A stretch of 64,000 nucleotides of DNA from NCBI RefSeq assembly GCF_000759445.1, contig NZ_JRMB01000001.1:2170001-2234000 (forward strand), read 5' to 3'. Shown here one piece after another: positions 8,468 through 17,952 of the stretch. Positions within the stretch are counted from its first letter, which is position 1. Each line of letters starts with the position of its first letter. The notes beneath the pieces were generated by a model. That model saw only the letters and a program-made list of their open reading frames with translations. It was not told the DNA's origin and made no database searches. Position numbers and translations under genes: made by a program. Source of the stretch: Pseudomonas lutea. Lineage in GTDB: Bacteria; Pseudomonadota; Gammaproteobacteria; Pseudomonadales; Pseudomonadaceae.

Positions 8468-10756
8468 TCAAGCCAACATCTCCGGCGGCGCGAATGCGGT
8501 GATGGCGGGCAGCTCGCCGTGCCATTTTTCGACCTCGACCGACACCGTCTGCGCCGAACATCCCTGAGACAGGCTCGACGCACCGACATCCTCGGTCACC
8601 ACGTTGGGGTTGCCGTGTATTTCCAGGCTATTGGCTTGCCCTTTCACCAGCGGATCAAACCAGGCGCCTGTGGCTATCTGCACGACGCCCGGCCGAATAT
8701 CGTCGGACACCCGCACCCCGGCCAGAAACGCGCCTCGGCTGTTGTAAACCCGGACCACATCCCCCTCGCAAATCCCCCGCGCCAGGGCGTCTTGCGGGCT
8801 GATCGTCATCGGCTCACGGCCCTGTATTTTCGACGCCTGACTGTAACTTCCATGGTCGTACTGGCTGTGCAGGCGCGTCTTCGGCTGATTCGACAGCAGA
8901 TGCAGGGGCAGCAATGGCGCGGGCTTGTCCAGCCACACGGGATGGCCGGGGCAGTCGGCATAACCGAACCCGGCGATCGTTTCACTGAATATCTCGATCT
9001 TGCCCGAAGGCGTCTGCAGCGGGTTCCCCAACGGGTCCTCACGAAACGCCCGCAGCAGCACCGTCTCATCGAGCGGGTAATCCAGCTCGATCAGGCCTTC
9101 GTGCCAGAATTGCTCAAACTCGGGCAATTCAATGGCGAAGCTTCTGGCGCGCGGCCGCGACTCTTCATACAGCAAGCGCAGCCATTGCCCGGCGTCGCGG
9201 CCTTCAGTAAACAGAGATTCACAGCCCAGCCGACGGGACAGCTCGGCAAAAATTGCGTAGTCATCGCGCGCCTCCCCCACCGGCTCGATTGCCTGATGCA
9301 TGGCGATCATGAAGCGGTCCGACGCCGCGCTGCCGATGTCATCGCGCTCCAGCGCAGTGGTGGCTGGCAGCACGATATCTGCGTGTTTGGCCTGAGCCGT
9401 CCAGAACTGTTCGTGAACGACAATGGTTTCCGGCCGCTGCCAGGCGGTCAACAGACGGTTGATGTCCTGATGATGGTGGAAAATATTGCCGCCAGCCCAA
9501 TACACCAGCCGTATGTCCGGGTACACATGACGCTGGCCGTTGTAATCAAAGCTTTCACCTGGGTGAAGCAGCATGTCGGTCACCCGCGCGACCGGTATGA
9601 ACGCCTTGACCGGGTTAACCCCTTGAGAAAAGCGCGGCCCGGAAAATGCCTTGCGGCCGCTGCCGGTGTTGTTCATGCAGCCATAACCCAGACCAAACCC
9701 GCCGCCCGGCAGGCCGATCTGACCCAGCATCGCCGCCAGCGTCACCGTCATCCAGAATGGCTGCTCGCCAAACTGCGCGCGCTGCAATGAATAAGCGACG
9801 TTGATCATGGTGCGCTTCGCGGCCATCTCGCGTGCAAGTTCAGTGATGCGGTAAGCGGGGATATCTGTCAGTAAAGCCGCCCACTCGGGCGTCTTGGCCA
9901 CACCATCGGCTGCGCCACGCACATACTCGATGAACCGCTCATGGCCCACGGTGTACTCGCGCAGGAAGGCCTCATTGTGCAGCCCTTCATCCACCAGCAC
10001 CCAACACAGCGCCATCATTAACGCCGTGTCAGTGCCGGGCCGCACGGCCAGCCATTCAGTATGCTCGGGCCCGAGCAGGTCGTCTCGCAACGGGCTGACA
10101 TTGACGAAGCGCACGCCGGCGTTGGACATCTGACGAATGCCGCTGCTGACCAGATGATCGCTGGCGCCACCGGGGCTGCATTGCGCGTTCTTGACGGGCA
10201 GGCCGCCGAATGCCACGAACAGCTCGCAATGCTCCGCCAGATTTTGCCAGGACGTGTGCGCCGCCAGCAGCCAGTCCATGTTGCCGACGATATGCGGCAT
10301 CAACACACGACCCGCGCCAAGGCTGTAACTGTCAACGCTGTACGCGTAGCCGCCATAACTGTTGAGAAACCGGTGCAACTGACTCTGGGCGTGATGAAAG
10401 CGCCCTGCACTGCCCCAGCCGTAGCTGCCGCCGAAGATGGCCTGGTTGCCGTGCTCGCCTTTTACCCGGGTGAGCTCCGTCGCCACCAGGTCCAGAGCGA
10501 CGTCCCACGACACCTCAATGAATGCTTCATTGCCGCGCAGATGCGGATTGCGCAACGCCGGGTGATCGTCAAAGCGCTCAAGAAAACTGCGCCGCACGGC
10601 GGGCCGACGGATGCGCGTGGTTGAGTCGATCGCACCCGGAATGGACGCACCGATCGGTGAAGGGTCCCCGTCCCAGTGCGCCGGGTCCATGCCTGTTAGA
10701 CGCCCGTTGACAACGCGCGGACGGTAAACGCCCCAATGCAGCGAGGTGAAGCCCAT
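8468..10756 (-). CDS. BisC-type molybdopterin S/N-oxide reductase
   Basis: 762 residues from the ATG at 10756; a TTG at 10798 would add 14. This is a molybdopterin oxidoreductase of the DMSO reductase family, binding bis-MGD molybdenum. It lacks the N-terminal iron-sulfur cysteines and any twin-arginine signal, so it is probably cytoplasmic like E. coli BisC. The SLHWGVYRPRVVNG opening and YSLGAG, whose serine is the expected molybdenum ligand, fit the BisC/TorZ branch. C-terminal LLSNQPKTRLHSQYDHGS is the dinucleotide-binding region. Probable substrates are sulfoxides or N-oxides. It follows the binding-protein gene on the same strand closely, probably in one operon. AGGAG lies 9 bases before the ATG. 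Confidence 0.87.
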   Translation of the reverse strand: MGFTSLHWGVYRPRVVNGRLTGMDPAHWDGDPSPIGASIPGAIDSTTRIRRPAVRRSFLERFDDHPALRNPHLRGNEAFIEVSWDVALDLVATELTRVKGEHGNQAIFGGSYGWGSAGRFHHAQSQLHRFLNSYGGYAYSVDSYSLGAGRVLMPHIVGNMDWLLAAHTSWQNLAEHCELFVAFGGLPVKNAQCSPGGASDHLVSSGIRQMSNAGVRFVNVSPLRDDLLGPEHTEWLAVRPGTDTALMMALCWVLVDEGLHNEAFLREYTVGHERFIEYVRGAADGVAKTPEWAALLTDIPAYRITELAREMAAKRTMINVAYSLQRAQFGEQPFWMTVTLAAMLGQIGLPGGGFGLGYGCMNNTGSGRKAFSGPRFSQGVNPVKAFIPVARVTDMLLHPGESFDYNGQRHVYPDIRLVYWAGGNIFHHHQDINRLLTAWQRPETIVVHEQFWTAQAKHADIVLPATTALERDDIGSAASDRFMIAMHQAIEPVGEARDDYAIFAELSRRLGCESLFTEGRDAGQWLRLLYEESRPRARSFAIELPEFEQFWHEGLIELDYPLDETVLLRAFREDPLGNPLQTPSGKIEIFSETIAGFGYADCPGHPVWLDKPAPLLPLHLLSNQPKTRLHSQYDHGSYSQASKIQGREPMTISPQDALARGICEGDVVRVYNSRGAFLAGVRVSDDIRPGVVQIATGAWFDPLVKGQANSLEIHGNPNVVTEDVGASSLSQGCSAQTVSVEVEKWHGELPAITAFAPPEMLA

Positions 10757-10805
10757 GGATACGTGCTCCTGCAGACCAGAGCCTGCGGTGACTGGCAATG
10801 AGTGA

Positions 10806-11783
10806 TCAACGCGCCGCTTGTGCCGGAGCCTGCTCTACAGCCTTGAAAGCGGAGGCGAACGAGTCATCGAACACAGTGCCAGCCGGATAGGATTTCGTCA
10901 GCCCGGCGTCGTTGAAAAAGTCGATGGTCTGTTGGGCCTGACTGATGACTTGCGGCGTGATGGGCAATACCACCGTCGCAGAACGCTCGAACCAGCGCCG
11001 CGCCACTTCCGGGTCCGCTTTGGACAGGACCGCCCAGGCATTGGCATAGGTGTCGGTGTTTCGCTTGTTGGCCACGGACCAGGCCCGCGCCTTTTGCAGG
11101 CGCTGGATGAAATCGCTGATCAACTCGCGCTTGCCGGTAATCGAGCGGTCATTGGCGACGATGAAGCTCTGCGCCGGAATCAGGTTCTGCGCGGTGATGA
11201 TCACCCGGCTGCCTTGCCGTTCCTGCTGAATCACATAGGGGTCCCAGGTGGCGATGGCATCAACCGAACCGCCATCCAGAGCATGAGACGCGTCCAGGGC
11301 ACTGAGGTAGCGGTACTCGACCGCGTCCCGGGCAATGCCGGCCTTGTCCAGCGCGGTCAGCATCAACTGCTGGCTCCACGACCCTTTCCAGATGGCCACG
11401 CGCTTGCCCTTAAGGTCCGCCACCGATTTGATTGTTGAGTCCTTACCGACCACGATCGCCACGCCCGCGAGGTTTTGCCGGGACACGCCCACCACTTTGA
11501 TCGGGGCGCCCAACGCACCGAGAAATAAGACCGGCGCGTCACCCAGCAAGCCGACGTCCAGACTGCCCGCGTTCAACGCTTCTGCTACGGGCGAGCCCGC
11601 AGTGAACTGCTTCCACTCCAGCGTGTAGGGCAAATCATCGAGTACGCCAGCCGCCTCCATGACCGTCCGCGCGCCGTAGCTCTGGTCGCCCACGATCAGC
11701 TCGGCGGCCAGAGCGGCGTGAAGAGAGGTTGTTAATAGAAGAAGGGATAACGCAGGGCGTAGCAGAATGGATTTGATCGACAC
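10806..11783 (-). CDS. sulfonate-type ABC substrate-binding protein, second copy
   Basis: 325 residues starting at a GTG, with GGAG 7 bases upstream. The signal peptide ends near SLHAALA (about residue 26). The mature protein shares the SsuA/NMT1 pattern with the product at 4720-5730: LNAGSLDVGLLGDAPVLF, VADLKGKRVAIWKGS and SVDAIATWDPYV. It probably binds a sulfonate or sulfoxide-type ligand in the periplasm. It is the first gene of a pair with the molybdenum reductase. As with the first binder, no permease or ATPase gene is adjacent. Confidence 0.88.
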   Translation of the reverse strand: MSIKSILLRPALSLLLLTTSLHAALAAELIVGDQSYGARTVMEAAGVLDDLPYTLEWKQFTAGSPVAEALNAGSLDVGLLGDAPVLFLGALGAPIKVVGVSRQNLAGVAIVVGKDSTIKSVADLKGKRVAIWKGSWSQQLMLTALDKAGIARDAVEYRYLSALDASHALDGGSVDAIATWDPYVIQQERQGSRVIITAQNLIPAQSFIVANDRSITGKRELISDFIQRLQKARAWSVANKRNTDTYANAWAVLSKADPEVARRWFERSATVVLPITPQVISQAQQTIDFFNDAGLTKSYPAGTVFDDSFASAFKAVEQAPAQAAR

Positions 11784-12000
11784 AGGCTGTCTCCGAAAGG
11801 CTCATCAGAACCGGATCATGAAATGAACGCCGGTCCGCCTGTGCGGTAGCCGATCCAGGCCCTGCCGCTTGACGCAGCGCGGGGACACGAACCATAGCAT
11901 CGAAATTTATATTAAATAAATTCAATATAGTTATATTGAAATATGCAGATTGTTCAGCACTGACAGCTACGCAATCCCTGACCACAAAATCGACACGAAC
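11784..12000 (-). promoter_or_regulatory. upstream region of the second binding-protein operon
   Basis: This gap includes a very AT-rich block at about 11905-11945 (TTTATATTAAATAAATTCAA and similar), likely the promoter or operator of the minus-strand operon. No gene is seen. I could not fix individual boxes. Confidence 0.4.
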
Positions 12001-12030
12001 AAAAACGCCGCTCTGGTGAGCGGCGTTTTT
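12001..12030 (-). terminator. Rho-independent terminator after the tRNA operon
   Basis: Perfect hairpin AACGCCGCT / AGCGGCGTT flanked by A5 and T5 runs, so it can work in both directions. It sits 7 bases past the last tRNA on the minus strand. Confidence 0.9.
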
Positions 12031-12037
12031 GAGAATT

Positions 12038-12113
<76 letters not shown>

Positions 12114-12116
12114 AAA

Positions 12117-12192
12117 TGGCGTCCCCTAGGGGACTCGAACCCCTGTTACCGCCGTGAAAGGGCGGTGTCCTAGGCCACTAGACGAAGGGGAC
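12117..12192 (-). tRNA. tRNA-Glu(TTC), copy 2
   Basis: 76 bases with encoded CCA. It starts GTCCCCTTCGTCTAG, carries anticodon TTC in CCTTTCACG, has GGTTCGAGTCCC in the T arm and ends GGGGACGCCA. Three bases separate it from the tRNA-Gly. Confidence 0.98.
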
Positions 12193-12295
12193 ACTGCCTG
12201 GAAACACCATGGTGTTGTGTTCCAGTTCCAGAAACATGTCCAAGGACACTTCCTGGTTTCACTCAACTTCACCCTGGAGCAAAGCTGCTTAAAAA

Positions 12296-12371
<76 letters not shown>

Positions 12372-12373
12372 AA

Positions 12374-12449
12374 TGGCGTCCCCTAGGGGACTCGAACCCC
12401 TGTTACCGCCGTGAAAGGGCGGTGTCCTAGGCCACTAGACGAAGGGGAC
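12374..12449 (-). tRNA. tRNA-Glu(TTC), copy 1
   Basis: This appears to be the same 76-base sequence as the tRNA at 12117-12192, anticodon TTC. It is the first gene of the tRNA operon, about 55 bases after the predicted transcription start. Confidence 0.98.
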
Positions 12450-12503
12450 ACGCTACATCATTCACTACCTGCTACGCTTGGCTGTGTGCTTTACGCTGCA
12501 AGT

Positions 12504-12539
12504 GGCGCGCATTCTATGGATGGATATAGGGGTCGTCAA
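12504..12539 (-). promoter_or_regulatory. tRNA operon promoter, sigma-70 type with GC-rich discriminator
   Basis: On the minus strand: -35 TTGACG (12534-12539), a 17-base spacer, -10 TAGAAT (12511-12516), then a GC-rich discriminator GCGCGCC (12504-12510). A GC discriminator is the usual mark of stringent (ppGpp/DksA) control of stable RNA genes. Confidence 0.85.
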
Positions 12540-12714
12540 CCCCCCAGTGAAAATTTATTCAAATCAATGACTTCGCCCTTTATTTAGCTCATGGACGGCC
12601 GATACACACGTGTCAGGCACCGCGGCTTATATCAAGCGGACCGACAGGACCATCTTCCCGCGATAGTGGATTGCCACTACACTCGCGCAAATTGACTTGA
12701 TTGAGGCTTGTGCG

Positions 12715-13488
12715 GTGACTCCACTCATTATCACCCTGTTCGTCGTAGCAGGCATCGTGCTCCTCATCGCTGTCGGCTATTTGAACCATGTCGCAGAGGG
12801 CAAAAAGGTCGAGCGCGCGCGCAGCCTGGTCGAGCTTAATGACCGACTGCGACGCTGCAGCGAGCTGTCCGAAACCTTCCCGGGTCAGCTGATGACGCCG
12901 GCGCTGAAGTTGCTGTTGGTCAGGCTGGAGCTCAACGTAGTCAAGCGCCTGATCGCGCTGGAACGAAGAAACAACCCGAACCTTGAAGAACGCAAGACCG
13001 AACTCGAAGCGCTCGTGGCTCAGGGTGATGCCATCACCATCAGCAACCCGGCCAGCCCGATCCAGACCGAGGCCAAGGCCAAGGATGTGCGCTTCCTTTT
13101 AGAAGCCATGCATGGCCAAGTCACTCGCGCGGCCCACGATGGCTTTCTGCAGACCGCCGAGGCCAAGCATTGGATTCGCGAGATCCGCAATATGCTGGTG
13201 CTGTTGCACATCGAGTTCTTCAATAATCTTGGGCAGCACGCCCTGAATCAGGAACAGCCCGGCCAGGCCCGACTCGCCTTCGAGCGCGGTGTTCAGTATT
13301 TGAAGAATCAGCCAGAGCCAGCGCCGTGGAAAACCCACCTGCAGGCCATGGAACGGCAGCTGGCACGCGCCAATTCGATGGTGCTGGACACCATCGCCCC
13401 GACCGAAGATGACAATAACGAGCTGACCGAAGGGCTGCGGGTGGTGGAAGCCGACGCCGAATGGAAAAAGAAAGCCATCTACGACTGA
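12715..13488 (+). CDS. conserved membrane-anchored protein of unknown function
   Basis: 257 residues from the GTG at 12715, which has GAGG 8 bases upstream. An upstream TTG at 12697 is less likely. The N-terminus is one strongly hydrophobic segment (LIITLFVVAGIVLLIAVGYL), so it is anchored in the inner membrane. The rest is charged and largely helical, with FERGVQYLKNQ near residue 200 resembling a single TPR-like helix pair. I recognise it only as a protein conserved in Pseudomonas, not by function. A strong hairpin follows the stop. Confidence 0.8.
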   Translation: MTPLIITLFVVAGIVLLIAVGYLNHVAEGKKVERARSLVELNDRLRRCSELSETFPGQLMTPALKLLLVRLELNVVKRLIALERRNNPNLEERKTELEALVAQGDAITISNPASPIQTEAKAKDVRFLLEAMHGQVTRAAHDGFLQTAEAKHWIREIRNMLVLLHIEFFNNLGQHALNQEQPGQARLAFERGVQYLKNQPEPAPWKTHLQAMERQLARANSMVLDTIAPTEDDNNELTEGLRVVEADAEWKKKAIYD

Positions 13489-13495
13489 TGGCTCG

Positions 13496-13530
13496 GGCCT
13501 GACGCACCGCCCAGTGCGGTGCGTCAGGCC
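13496..13530. terminator. bidirectional hairpin between convergent genes
   Basis: A 15-bp perfect stem, GGCCTGACGCACCGC and its complement, around the loop CCAGT. It lies between the 12715 gene and msrC, which converge. It lacks a long T run, so it is a probable rather than certain terminator. Confidence 0.7.
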
Positions 13531-13535
13531 TCAGT

Positions 13536-14018
13536 TCAGCAATCGGTATATTTCAAGAAGATAGCCGCCAGCCCCTCAACCCCCGCCTGATCCTCCTCGC
13601 TGAAACGCCCAACGCTCGGGCTGTCCAGATCCAGAACGCCAATCAGCCGCCCCTCTTTGACCAACGGCACCACCAGCTCGCTGTTGGAGGCGCTGTCGCA
13701 GGCGATGTGTCCGGGAAACTCATGGACATCGACCACGCGCTGGGTTTCGCGACTTTGCGCAGCAGTGCCACAGACGCCTTTACCGAAGGGAATGCGCACG
13801 CAGGCGATCTGCCCTTGAAACGGGCCCAGCACCAGCTCTTCACTGCGATTGAGGTAGAAGCCTGCCCAGTTCAGATCATCGAGCTGGGTATAAAGGAATG
13901 CCGAAAACTGCGCAGCATTCGCAATGAAGTCACGCTCATCCGCCAGAAGGGATTCCAGCTGTGCCGCGAGCAGGCGGTAGCCATCAAGGCCCTCGCCTGC
14001 GGTATTCAAATCGATCAT
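13536..14018 (-). CDS. msrC: free methionine-(R)-sulfoxide reductase (GAF domain)
   Basis: 160 residues from the ATG at 14018, essentially one GAF domain. The three cysteines of the fRMsr family are present: C73 in ACVRIPFGKG, C83 in GVCGTAA and C107 in HIACDSASNSE. These form the catalytic and resolving disulfides that reduce free L-methionine-(R)-sulfoxide. The start overlaps the stop of the upstream ATPase gene (ATGA), so I rejected the longer in-frame extension. It lies within 5 kb of gpx and msrB, so peroxide and methionine-oxidation repair genes are grouped here. Confidence 0.9.
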   Translation of the reverse strand: MIDLNTAGEGLDGYRLLAAQLESLLADERDFIANAAQFSAFLYTQLDDLNWAGFYLNRSEELVLGPFQGQIACVRIPFGKGVCGTAAQSRETQRVVDVHEFPGHIACDSASNSELVVPLVKEGRLIGVLDLDSPSVGRFSEEDQAGVEGLAAIFLKYTDC

Positions 14019-14908
14019 GGGTGTTGCTCCAGCATTTTCAAACCAACCCAATAACGGGCGAACTGATACGCGCAACGTCCGTTGCGATTGCCACGGCCGG
14101 TTGCCCAGCGCACGGCCTCGATGTCGAGCGCTTCGTCGCGCTGCCATTGCAGCCCGGCCTTGGTGGCCAACTCGCCAACCCAATGCTCGACGACATCCAG
14201 AAAGTGTTCTTGAGTGAAGGGATAAAACGACAGCCACAGGCCAAAGCGGTCCGACAACGCGATCTTGTCCTCCACCGCCTCGCTGGGGTGAATCTCGCCG
14301 TCATCACCGCGCTGCCAGTGAGCGTTGTCGCTCTCCTTCTCGGGCACCAGGTGGCGGCGGTTGGAGGTGGCGTACAGCAGAACGTTGTCCGGCGCCTGCT
14401 CCAGCGAACCGTCGAGGACACTTTTAAGAACGCGGTAATCGCCTTCACCGGATTCGAACGACAGGTCATCGCAAAACAACACGAAGCGCTGTGGCAGCTT
14501 TTGCAGTTGCTCGACCACGCGGGGCAGGTCACCCAGATGATCGCGCTCGATCTCGATCAGGCGCAGACCCGCTCTGGCATGCTCGGCCAGCAGGGCGCGA
14601 ACCAGCGATGACTTGCCTGTACCGCGAGAGCCCCACAACAGCGCATGGTTGGCGGGTAATCCGTCGATGAACTGCTGCGTATTGCGGCCCAGTTGCTCAC
14701 GCTGACGGTCGACGCCGATGAGGTCGGACAGGCGCATGTCCAGGGTGACGTCGAGTGGCATCAGGTATCCGACACGACCCTCGCGCACCCAGCGCGCCGC
14801 CAGGGTGGTCTCCCAGTCCACGGGCTGCCGCACGGCAGGCAGCAAGGGTTCGAGCCGCGCCAGTACCGATTCGGCGCGCTCAAGAAATGCGTTCAATCGA
14901 GAATCCAC
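14015..14908 (-). CDS. ATP-binding protein of the DUF815 (AAA-like) family
   Basis: 297 residues. Walker A is GSRGTGKSSL near residue 116 and Walker B is VLFCDDLSFE near 167, with a sensor-like LLYATSNRRHL near 205. This matches the DUF815 P-loop family, whose cellular role is not established. It overlaps msrC by four bases and is probably co-transcribed with it. Whether that reflects a shared function is unknown. Confidence 0.88.
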   Translation of the reverse strand: MDSRLNAFLERAESVLARLEPLLPAVRQPVDWETTLAARWVREGRVGYLMPLDVTLDMRLSDLIGVDRQREQLGRNTQQFIDGLPANHALLWGSRGTGKSSLVRALLAEHARAGLRLIEIERDHLGDLPRVVEQLQKLPQRFVLFCDDLSFESGEGDYRVLKSVLDGSLEQAPDNVLLYATSNRRHLVPEKESDNAHWQRGDDGEIHPSEAVEDKIALSDRFGLWLSFYPFTQEHFLDVVEHWVGELATKAGLQWQRDEALDIEAVRWATGRGNRNGRCAYQFARYWVGLKMLEQHP

Positions 14909-14994
14909 GGTTTCTCCTTGATTTAACGGGTTAACGCCCGCCCGCGATCAGCTATGCTAGCTCGGCGACGGACACAAGAAGTAACAGCGCCCTT

Positions 14995-17313
14995 ATGGAT
15001 ATTCCGATCACCCACCGGCTGTCTTTCAAACAGGCCCGTTTGACTGTGCTGATCGGCTTTGTATTGGGCACGCTGCTCAGTCTGTTTCAAATCGCGATCG
15101 ATTATGCCAGCGAAGACGCCTCCATCGATCGTGAAATTCGCTCCCTGCTGCAAATCAGCCACAACCCCGCCTCGCGTATCGCCTACAACCTGGACGCCGA
15201 ACTCGCGCAAGAGCTGACCCTGGGCCTGCTGCACTCCCCCGCCGTGGTGGGCGCGCGCCTGGCCGACAACAACCATGTCCTTCTCGCCAGCGTCACGCGC
15301 CCCTTGGCACAGAGCCCTTACCGAATGGTCAGCGACTTTCTGTTCGGCAAGAGCCGGCAGTTCGACGATGTATTGCGCCTGGATCACATGCCCGACGAGT
15401 CGATCGGCACGCTGCATCTGGACATCGACACGTTCGCGTTTGGCAGTCATTTCCTGCAGCGCGCCGTCATTACCCTCATCAATGGATTCGTGCGCAGTCT
15501 GGTGCTGGCCGGCCTGCTGCTGGCGCTGTTCTACTTCACCTTGACCAAACCGCTGACCGGGATGATCCGCGCGCTCTCTGTGCGGGACCCGCGAAGCCTG
15601 AATCAAGAGGCAATGCCCTGCCCGCCCGGCCACGAAAATGATGAAATCGGCGTGCTGGTAGCGGTCACCAATCGGCAGTTCGAGACGGTGGCCAGCGAGT
15701 TCGCCCGGCGGCAGGAGGCTGAAAAGCAGCTCAATGACCACCTCAACGAACTGGAGGACATCGTCTCTGCCCGCACCCAGCAACTCGAATCCATCAACGC
15801 CCGGCTCAGCCAGTCCAATGAGGAATTGCAGGTCGCGCGCAGCACGGCCCTGGACATGGCCCATGCAAGGTCAGCCTTTCTGGCGAACATGAGCCATGAA
15901 ATTCGCACGCCACTGAACGGCCTGCTGGGCATGCTTGCATTGTCTCTGGACGGTCCGCTCAGCGCCGAACAGCGCCAGCAACTGTCTATCGCTCACGATT
16001 CGGGCAAGGTGCTGGTTGAACTGCTCAACGACATTCTGGACCTGTCCAAATTCGATGCCGGCCAGGTCGAGCTTGAGCGCATCCCGTTCGACCTCGCCGC
16101 GTTGCTTGAAGACACCGCCAGCCTGCTGTCGCAGAACGCAGCGCCGAACGTCGAACTGACCTGCCTGATCGATCCGCACTTCCCGGCTTCGGTGCTGGGC
16201 GATCCGACCCGGGTGCGTCAGATCGTCAGCAACCTGTTGTCCAATGCGCTGAAATTCACCCGGGCCGGCCGGGTCGATGTACGCCTCGCGCATTACGGCG
16301 ACAGGGTGCGCATCGAGGTGTGCGACACCGGCATCGGCATCGCTCAGGACGCGCAAGCGAAGATCTTTCAGCCGTTCACCCAGGCCGAAGCGGCGATCAC
16401 TCGGCAATACGGTGGGACCGGCCTGGGGCTGACCCTGACGCATAACCTGACCGATGCGATGAATGGTCAATTGAGCATCGAGTCGAACCTCGGCGTTGGC
16501 AGCCGCTTTTGCGTCGACCTGCCCTTGCCGGCGCACACTCCACCGGTGCAGTGGGCACCGCTGAAGGGCAAGGTGCTGGTGGCCAGCAACGCCAACAGCG
16601 GGTTGCTGGAGATGCTTGGCCGATTGCTCCCGCATTGGGGTGTCGCCTGCCAGCAGCTGGAAACGGGCGCTGCGCCCGACGCAGACGCCGACCTGCTCAT
16701 CACTGATTGCCCCGAGTGCCTGGTAGACATACGCGATGCCAGTCGCGTGCCGGTGTTGCTGGTGACGGCATACGGCAATTTCATGCCTGCCGATCAAGTC
16801 GAGGCGTTGGCCCCGTTGCAGCAACAGGCGCGGCCTCTGCCGCGTACCGTGCTTTATCAAAGCCTGGCGCGGATCCTCCGAATCGAAGGCCAGCCCAACA
16901 CCAGCCCCGAGCAAGGCATGGCGCTGCCCGCACATCGCGCGCACATCCTGCTGGTGGAAGACAACCCGGTGAATCAACTGGTAGCCAGAGGCATGCTCAG
17001 CAAGCTGGGGTGCGATGTTGTGATCAGCAGCAACGGTGCCGAGGCCCTGCAGCAACTTGAGCAGGATCACTTCGACCTGGTGTTGATGGATTGCAACATG
17101 CCGGTCATGAATGGGTACGACGCCACGCGGCAGATCAGAAAGAACGAGCGATGGTCCGCTCTGCCGATCATCGCGCTGACGGCCAACGCGATGCCGGAAG
17201 AACGAGAGCATTGCAAGGCCGCCGGCATGAGCGACTACCTGGCCAAGCCGTTTCGACGCGAAGAACTGGTGGCACTGCTGGACCAGTGGATCCCCGTTGA
17301 GCAGCCCCAATAA
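14995..17313 (+). CDS. hybrid sensor histidine kinase/response regulator (SagS-like)
   Basis: 772 residues. Two membrane helices (about 16-38 and 158-182) bracket a periplasmic sensor domain. A HAMP-like region and coiled coil follow (about 183-290), then HisKA with phospho-accepting H301 in SHEIRTPLNG, an HATPase with DTGIGI and GGTGLGLTL, a degenerate receiver-like segment (about 525-630), and a C-terminal receiver with D699 in LVLMDCNMPVMNG. As I recall it, P. aeruginosa SagS has this architecture and also sits next to gpx, msrB and the aminotransferase, so a SagS orthologue, controlling surface attachment and biofilm transition, is likely. The ospR gene found there in PAO1 is absent here. 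Confidence 0.85.
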   Translation: MDIPITHRLSFKQARLTVLIGFVLGTLLSLFQIAIDYASEDASIDREIRSLLQISHNPASRIAYNLDAELAQELTLGLLHSPAVVGARLADNNHVLLASVTRPLAQSPYRMVSDFLFGKSRQFDDVLRLDHMPDESIGTLHLDIDTFAFGSHFLQRAVITLINGFVRSLVLAGLLLALFYFTLTKPLTGMIRALSVRDPRSLNQEAMPCPPGHENDEIGVLVAVTNRQFETVASEFARRQEAEKQLNDHLNELEDIVSARTQQLESINARLSQSNEELQVARSTALDMAHARSAFLANMSHEIRTPLNGLLGMLALSLDGPLSAEQRQQLSIAHDSGKVLVELLNDILDLSKFDAGQVELERIPFDLAALLEDTASLLSQNAAPNVELTCLIDPHFPASVLGDPTRVRQIVSNLLSNALKFTRAGRVDVRLAHYGDRVRIEVCDTGIGIAQDAQAKIFQPFTQAEAAITRQYGGTGLGLTLTHNLTDAMNGQLSIESNLGVGSRFCVDLPLPAHTPPVQWAPLKGKVLVASNANSGLLEMLGRLLPHWGVACQQLETGAAPDADADLLITDCPECLVDIRDASRVPVLLVTAYGNFMPADQVEALAPLQQQARPLPRTVLYQSLARILRIEGQPNTSPEQGMALPAHRAHILLVEDNPVNQLVARGMLSKLGCDVVISSNGAEALQQLEQDHFDLVLMDCNMPVMNGYDATRQIRKNERWSALPIIALTANAMPEEREHCKAAGMSDYLAKPFRREELVALLDQWIPVEQPQ

Positions 17314-17372
17314 AGGGGCTATCAACCAAGAGGCTGTCACACTAGGGGCTGCCACACAAAGGGGCGGTCAAC
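17312..17372 (+). repeat. four imperfect ~15-base direct repeats
   Basis: Units AAAGGGGCTATCAAC, CAAGAGGCTGTCACA, CTAGGGGCTGCCACA and CAAAGGGGCGGTCAA run head to tail between the kinase stop and the gpx stop. The function is unknown. It may be slippage-generated spacer DNA. Confidence 0.5.
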
Positions 17373-17868
17373 TGCCCGATGATTCCTTCAACAGCGCCTC
17401 GATGTCGGCTTCAATGTCTTCGGGCTTGGTCAAAGGGGCGTAGCGTTTCACCAGCTTGCCGTCACGTCCCACCAGAAATTTGGTGAAGTTCCACTTGATG
17501 CCCTGAGACCCCAGCAGACCCGGGGCGCGCTTTTTGAGCTGCACGAACAACGGGTGGGCCTGGCTGCCGTTGACGTCGATTTTCTTGAACAGCGGAAAGG
17601 TCACACCGTAGTTCAGTTCACAGAAGTCGGAAATTGCGCCTTCATTGCCCGGCTCCTGCTTGCCAAACTGATTGCACGGGAAGCCCAGCACCACGAGCCC
17701 GCGGTCCCTGTAACCTTGCCACAACGCCTCAAGGCCCTTGTATTGCGGCGTGAACCCGCACTTGCTGGCGGTATTCACCACCAGTACCGCCCTGCCGCCA
17801 TAGTCGGCGAGCGTCTTCTGCTCGCCCTTGATCGTTTGCACCGGAATGTTGAGCAGACTGTCGTTCAT
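17368..17868 (-). CDS. glutathione peroxidase-family thiol peroxidase
   Basis: 166 residues, one thioredoxin-fold domain. The catalytic tetrad is visible: C37 in NTASKCGFT, Q71 in FGKQEPG, and W126 and N127 in KWNFTK. The peroxidatic residue is cysteine, not selenocysteine. An extra cysteine at C83 is a candidate resolving residue, so it may use thioredoxin rather than glutathione. It is cytoplasmic, with no signal peptide. It removes hydrogen or organic peroxides. It is a neighbour of msrB on the same strand. Confidence 0.93.
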   Translation of the reverse strand: MNDSLLNIPVQTIKGEQKTLADYGGRAVLVVNTASKCGFTPQYKGLEALWQGYRDRGLVVLGFPCNQFGKQEPGNEGAISDFCELNYGVTFPLFKKIDVNGSQAHPLFVQLKKRAPGLLGSQGIKWNFTKFLVGRDGKLVKRYAPLTKPEDIEADIEALLKESSGS

Positions 17869-17952
17869 GGCGATGCCTCAGAGTCGTAAACCGCCAAGCT
17901 AGCGCGCCGTTCTCCGGCGCGCCATCCCATTATTGCCTGTGATAAGCCGGCA

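Noticed and set aside
15871..17355. 494-residue minus-strand frame opposite the hybrid kinase
   Set aside because: Shadow frame; the kinase and receiver motifs are on the plus strand.
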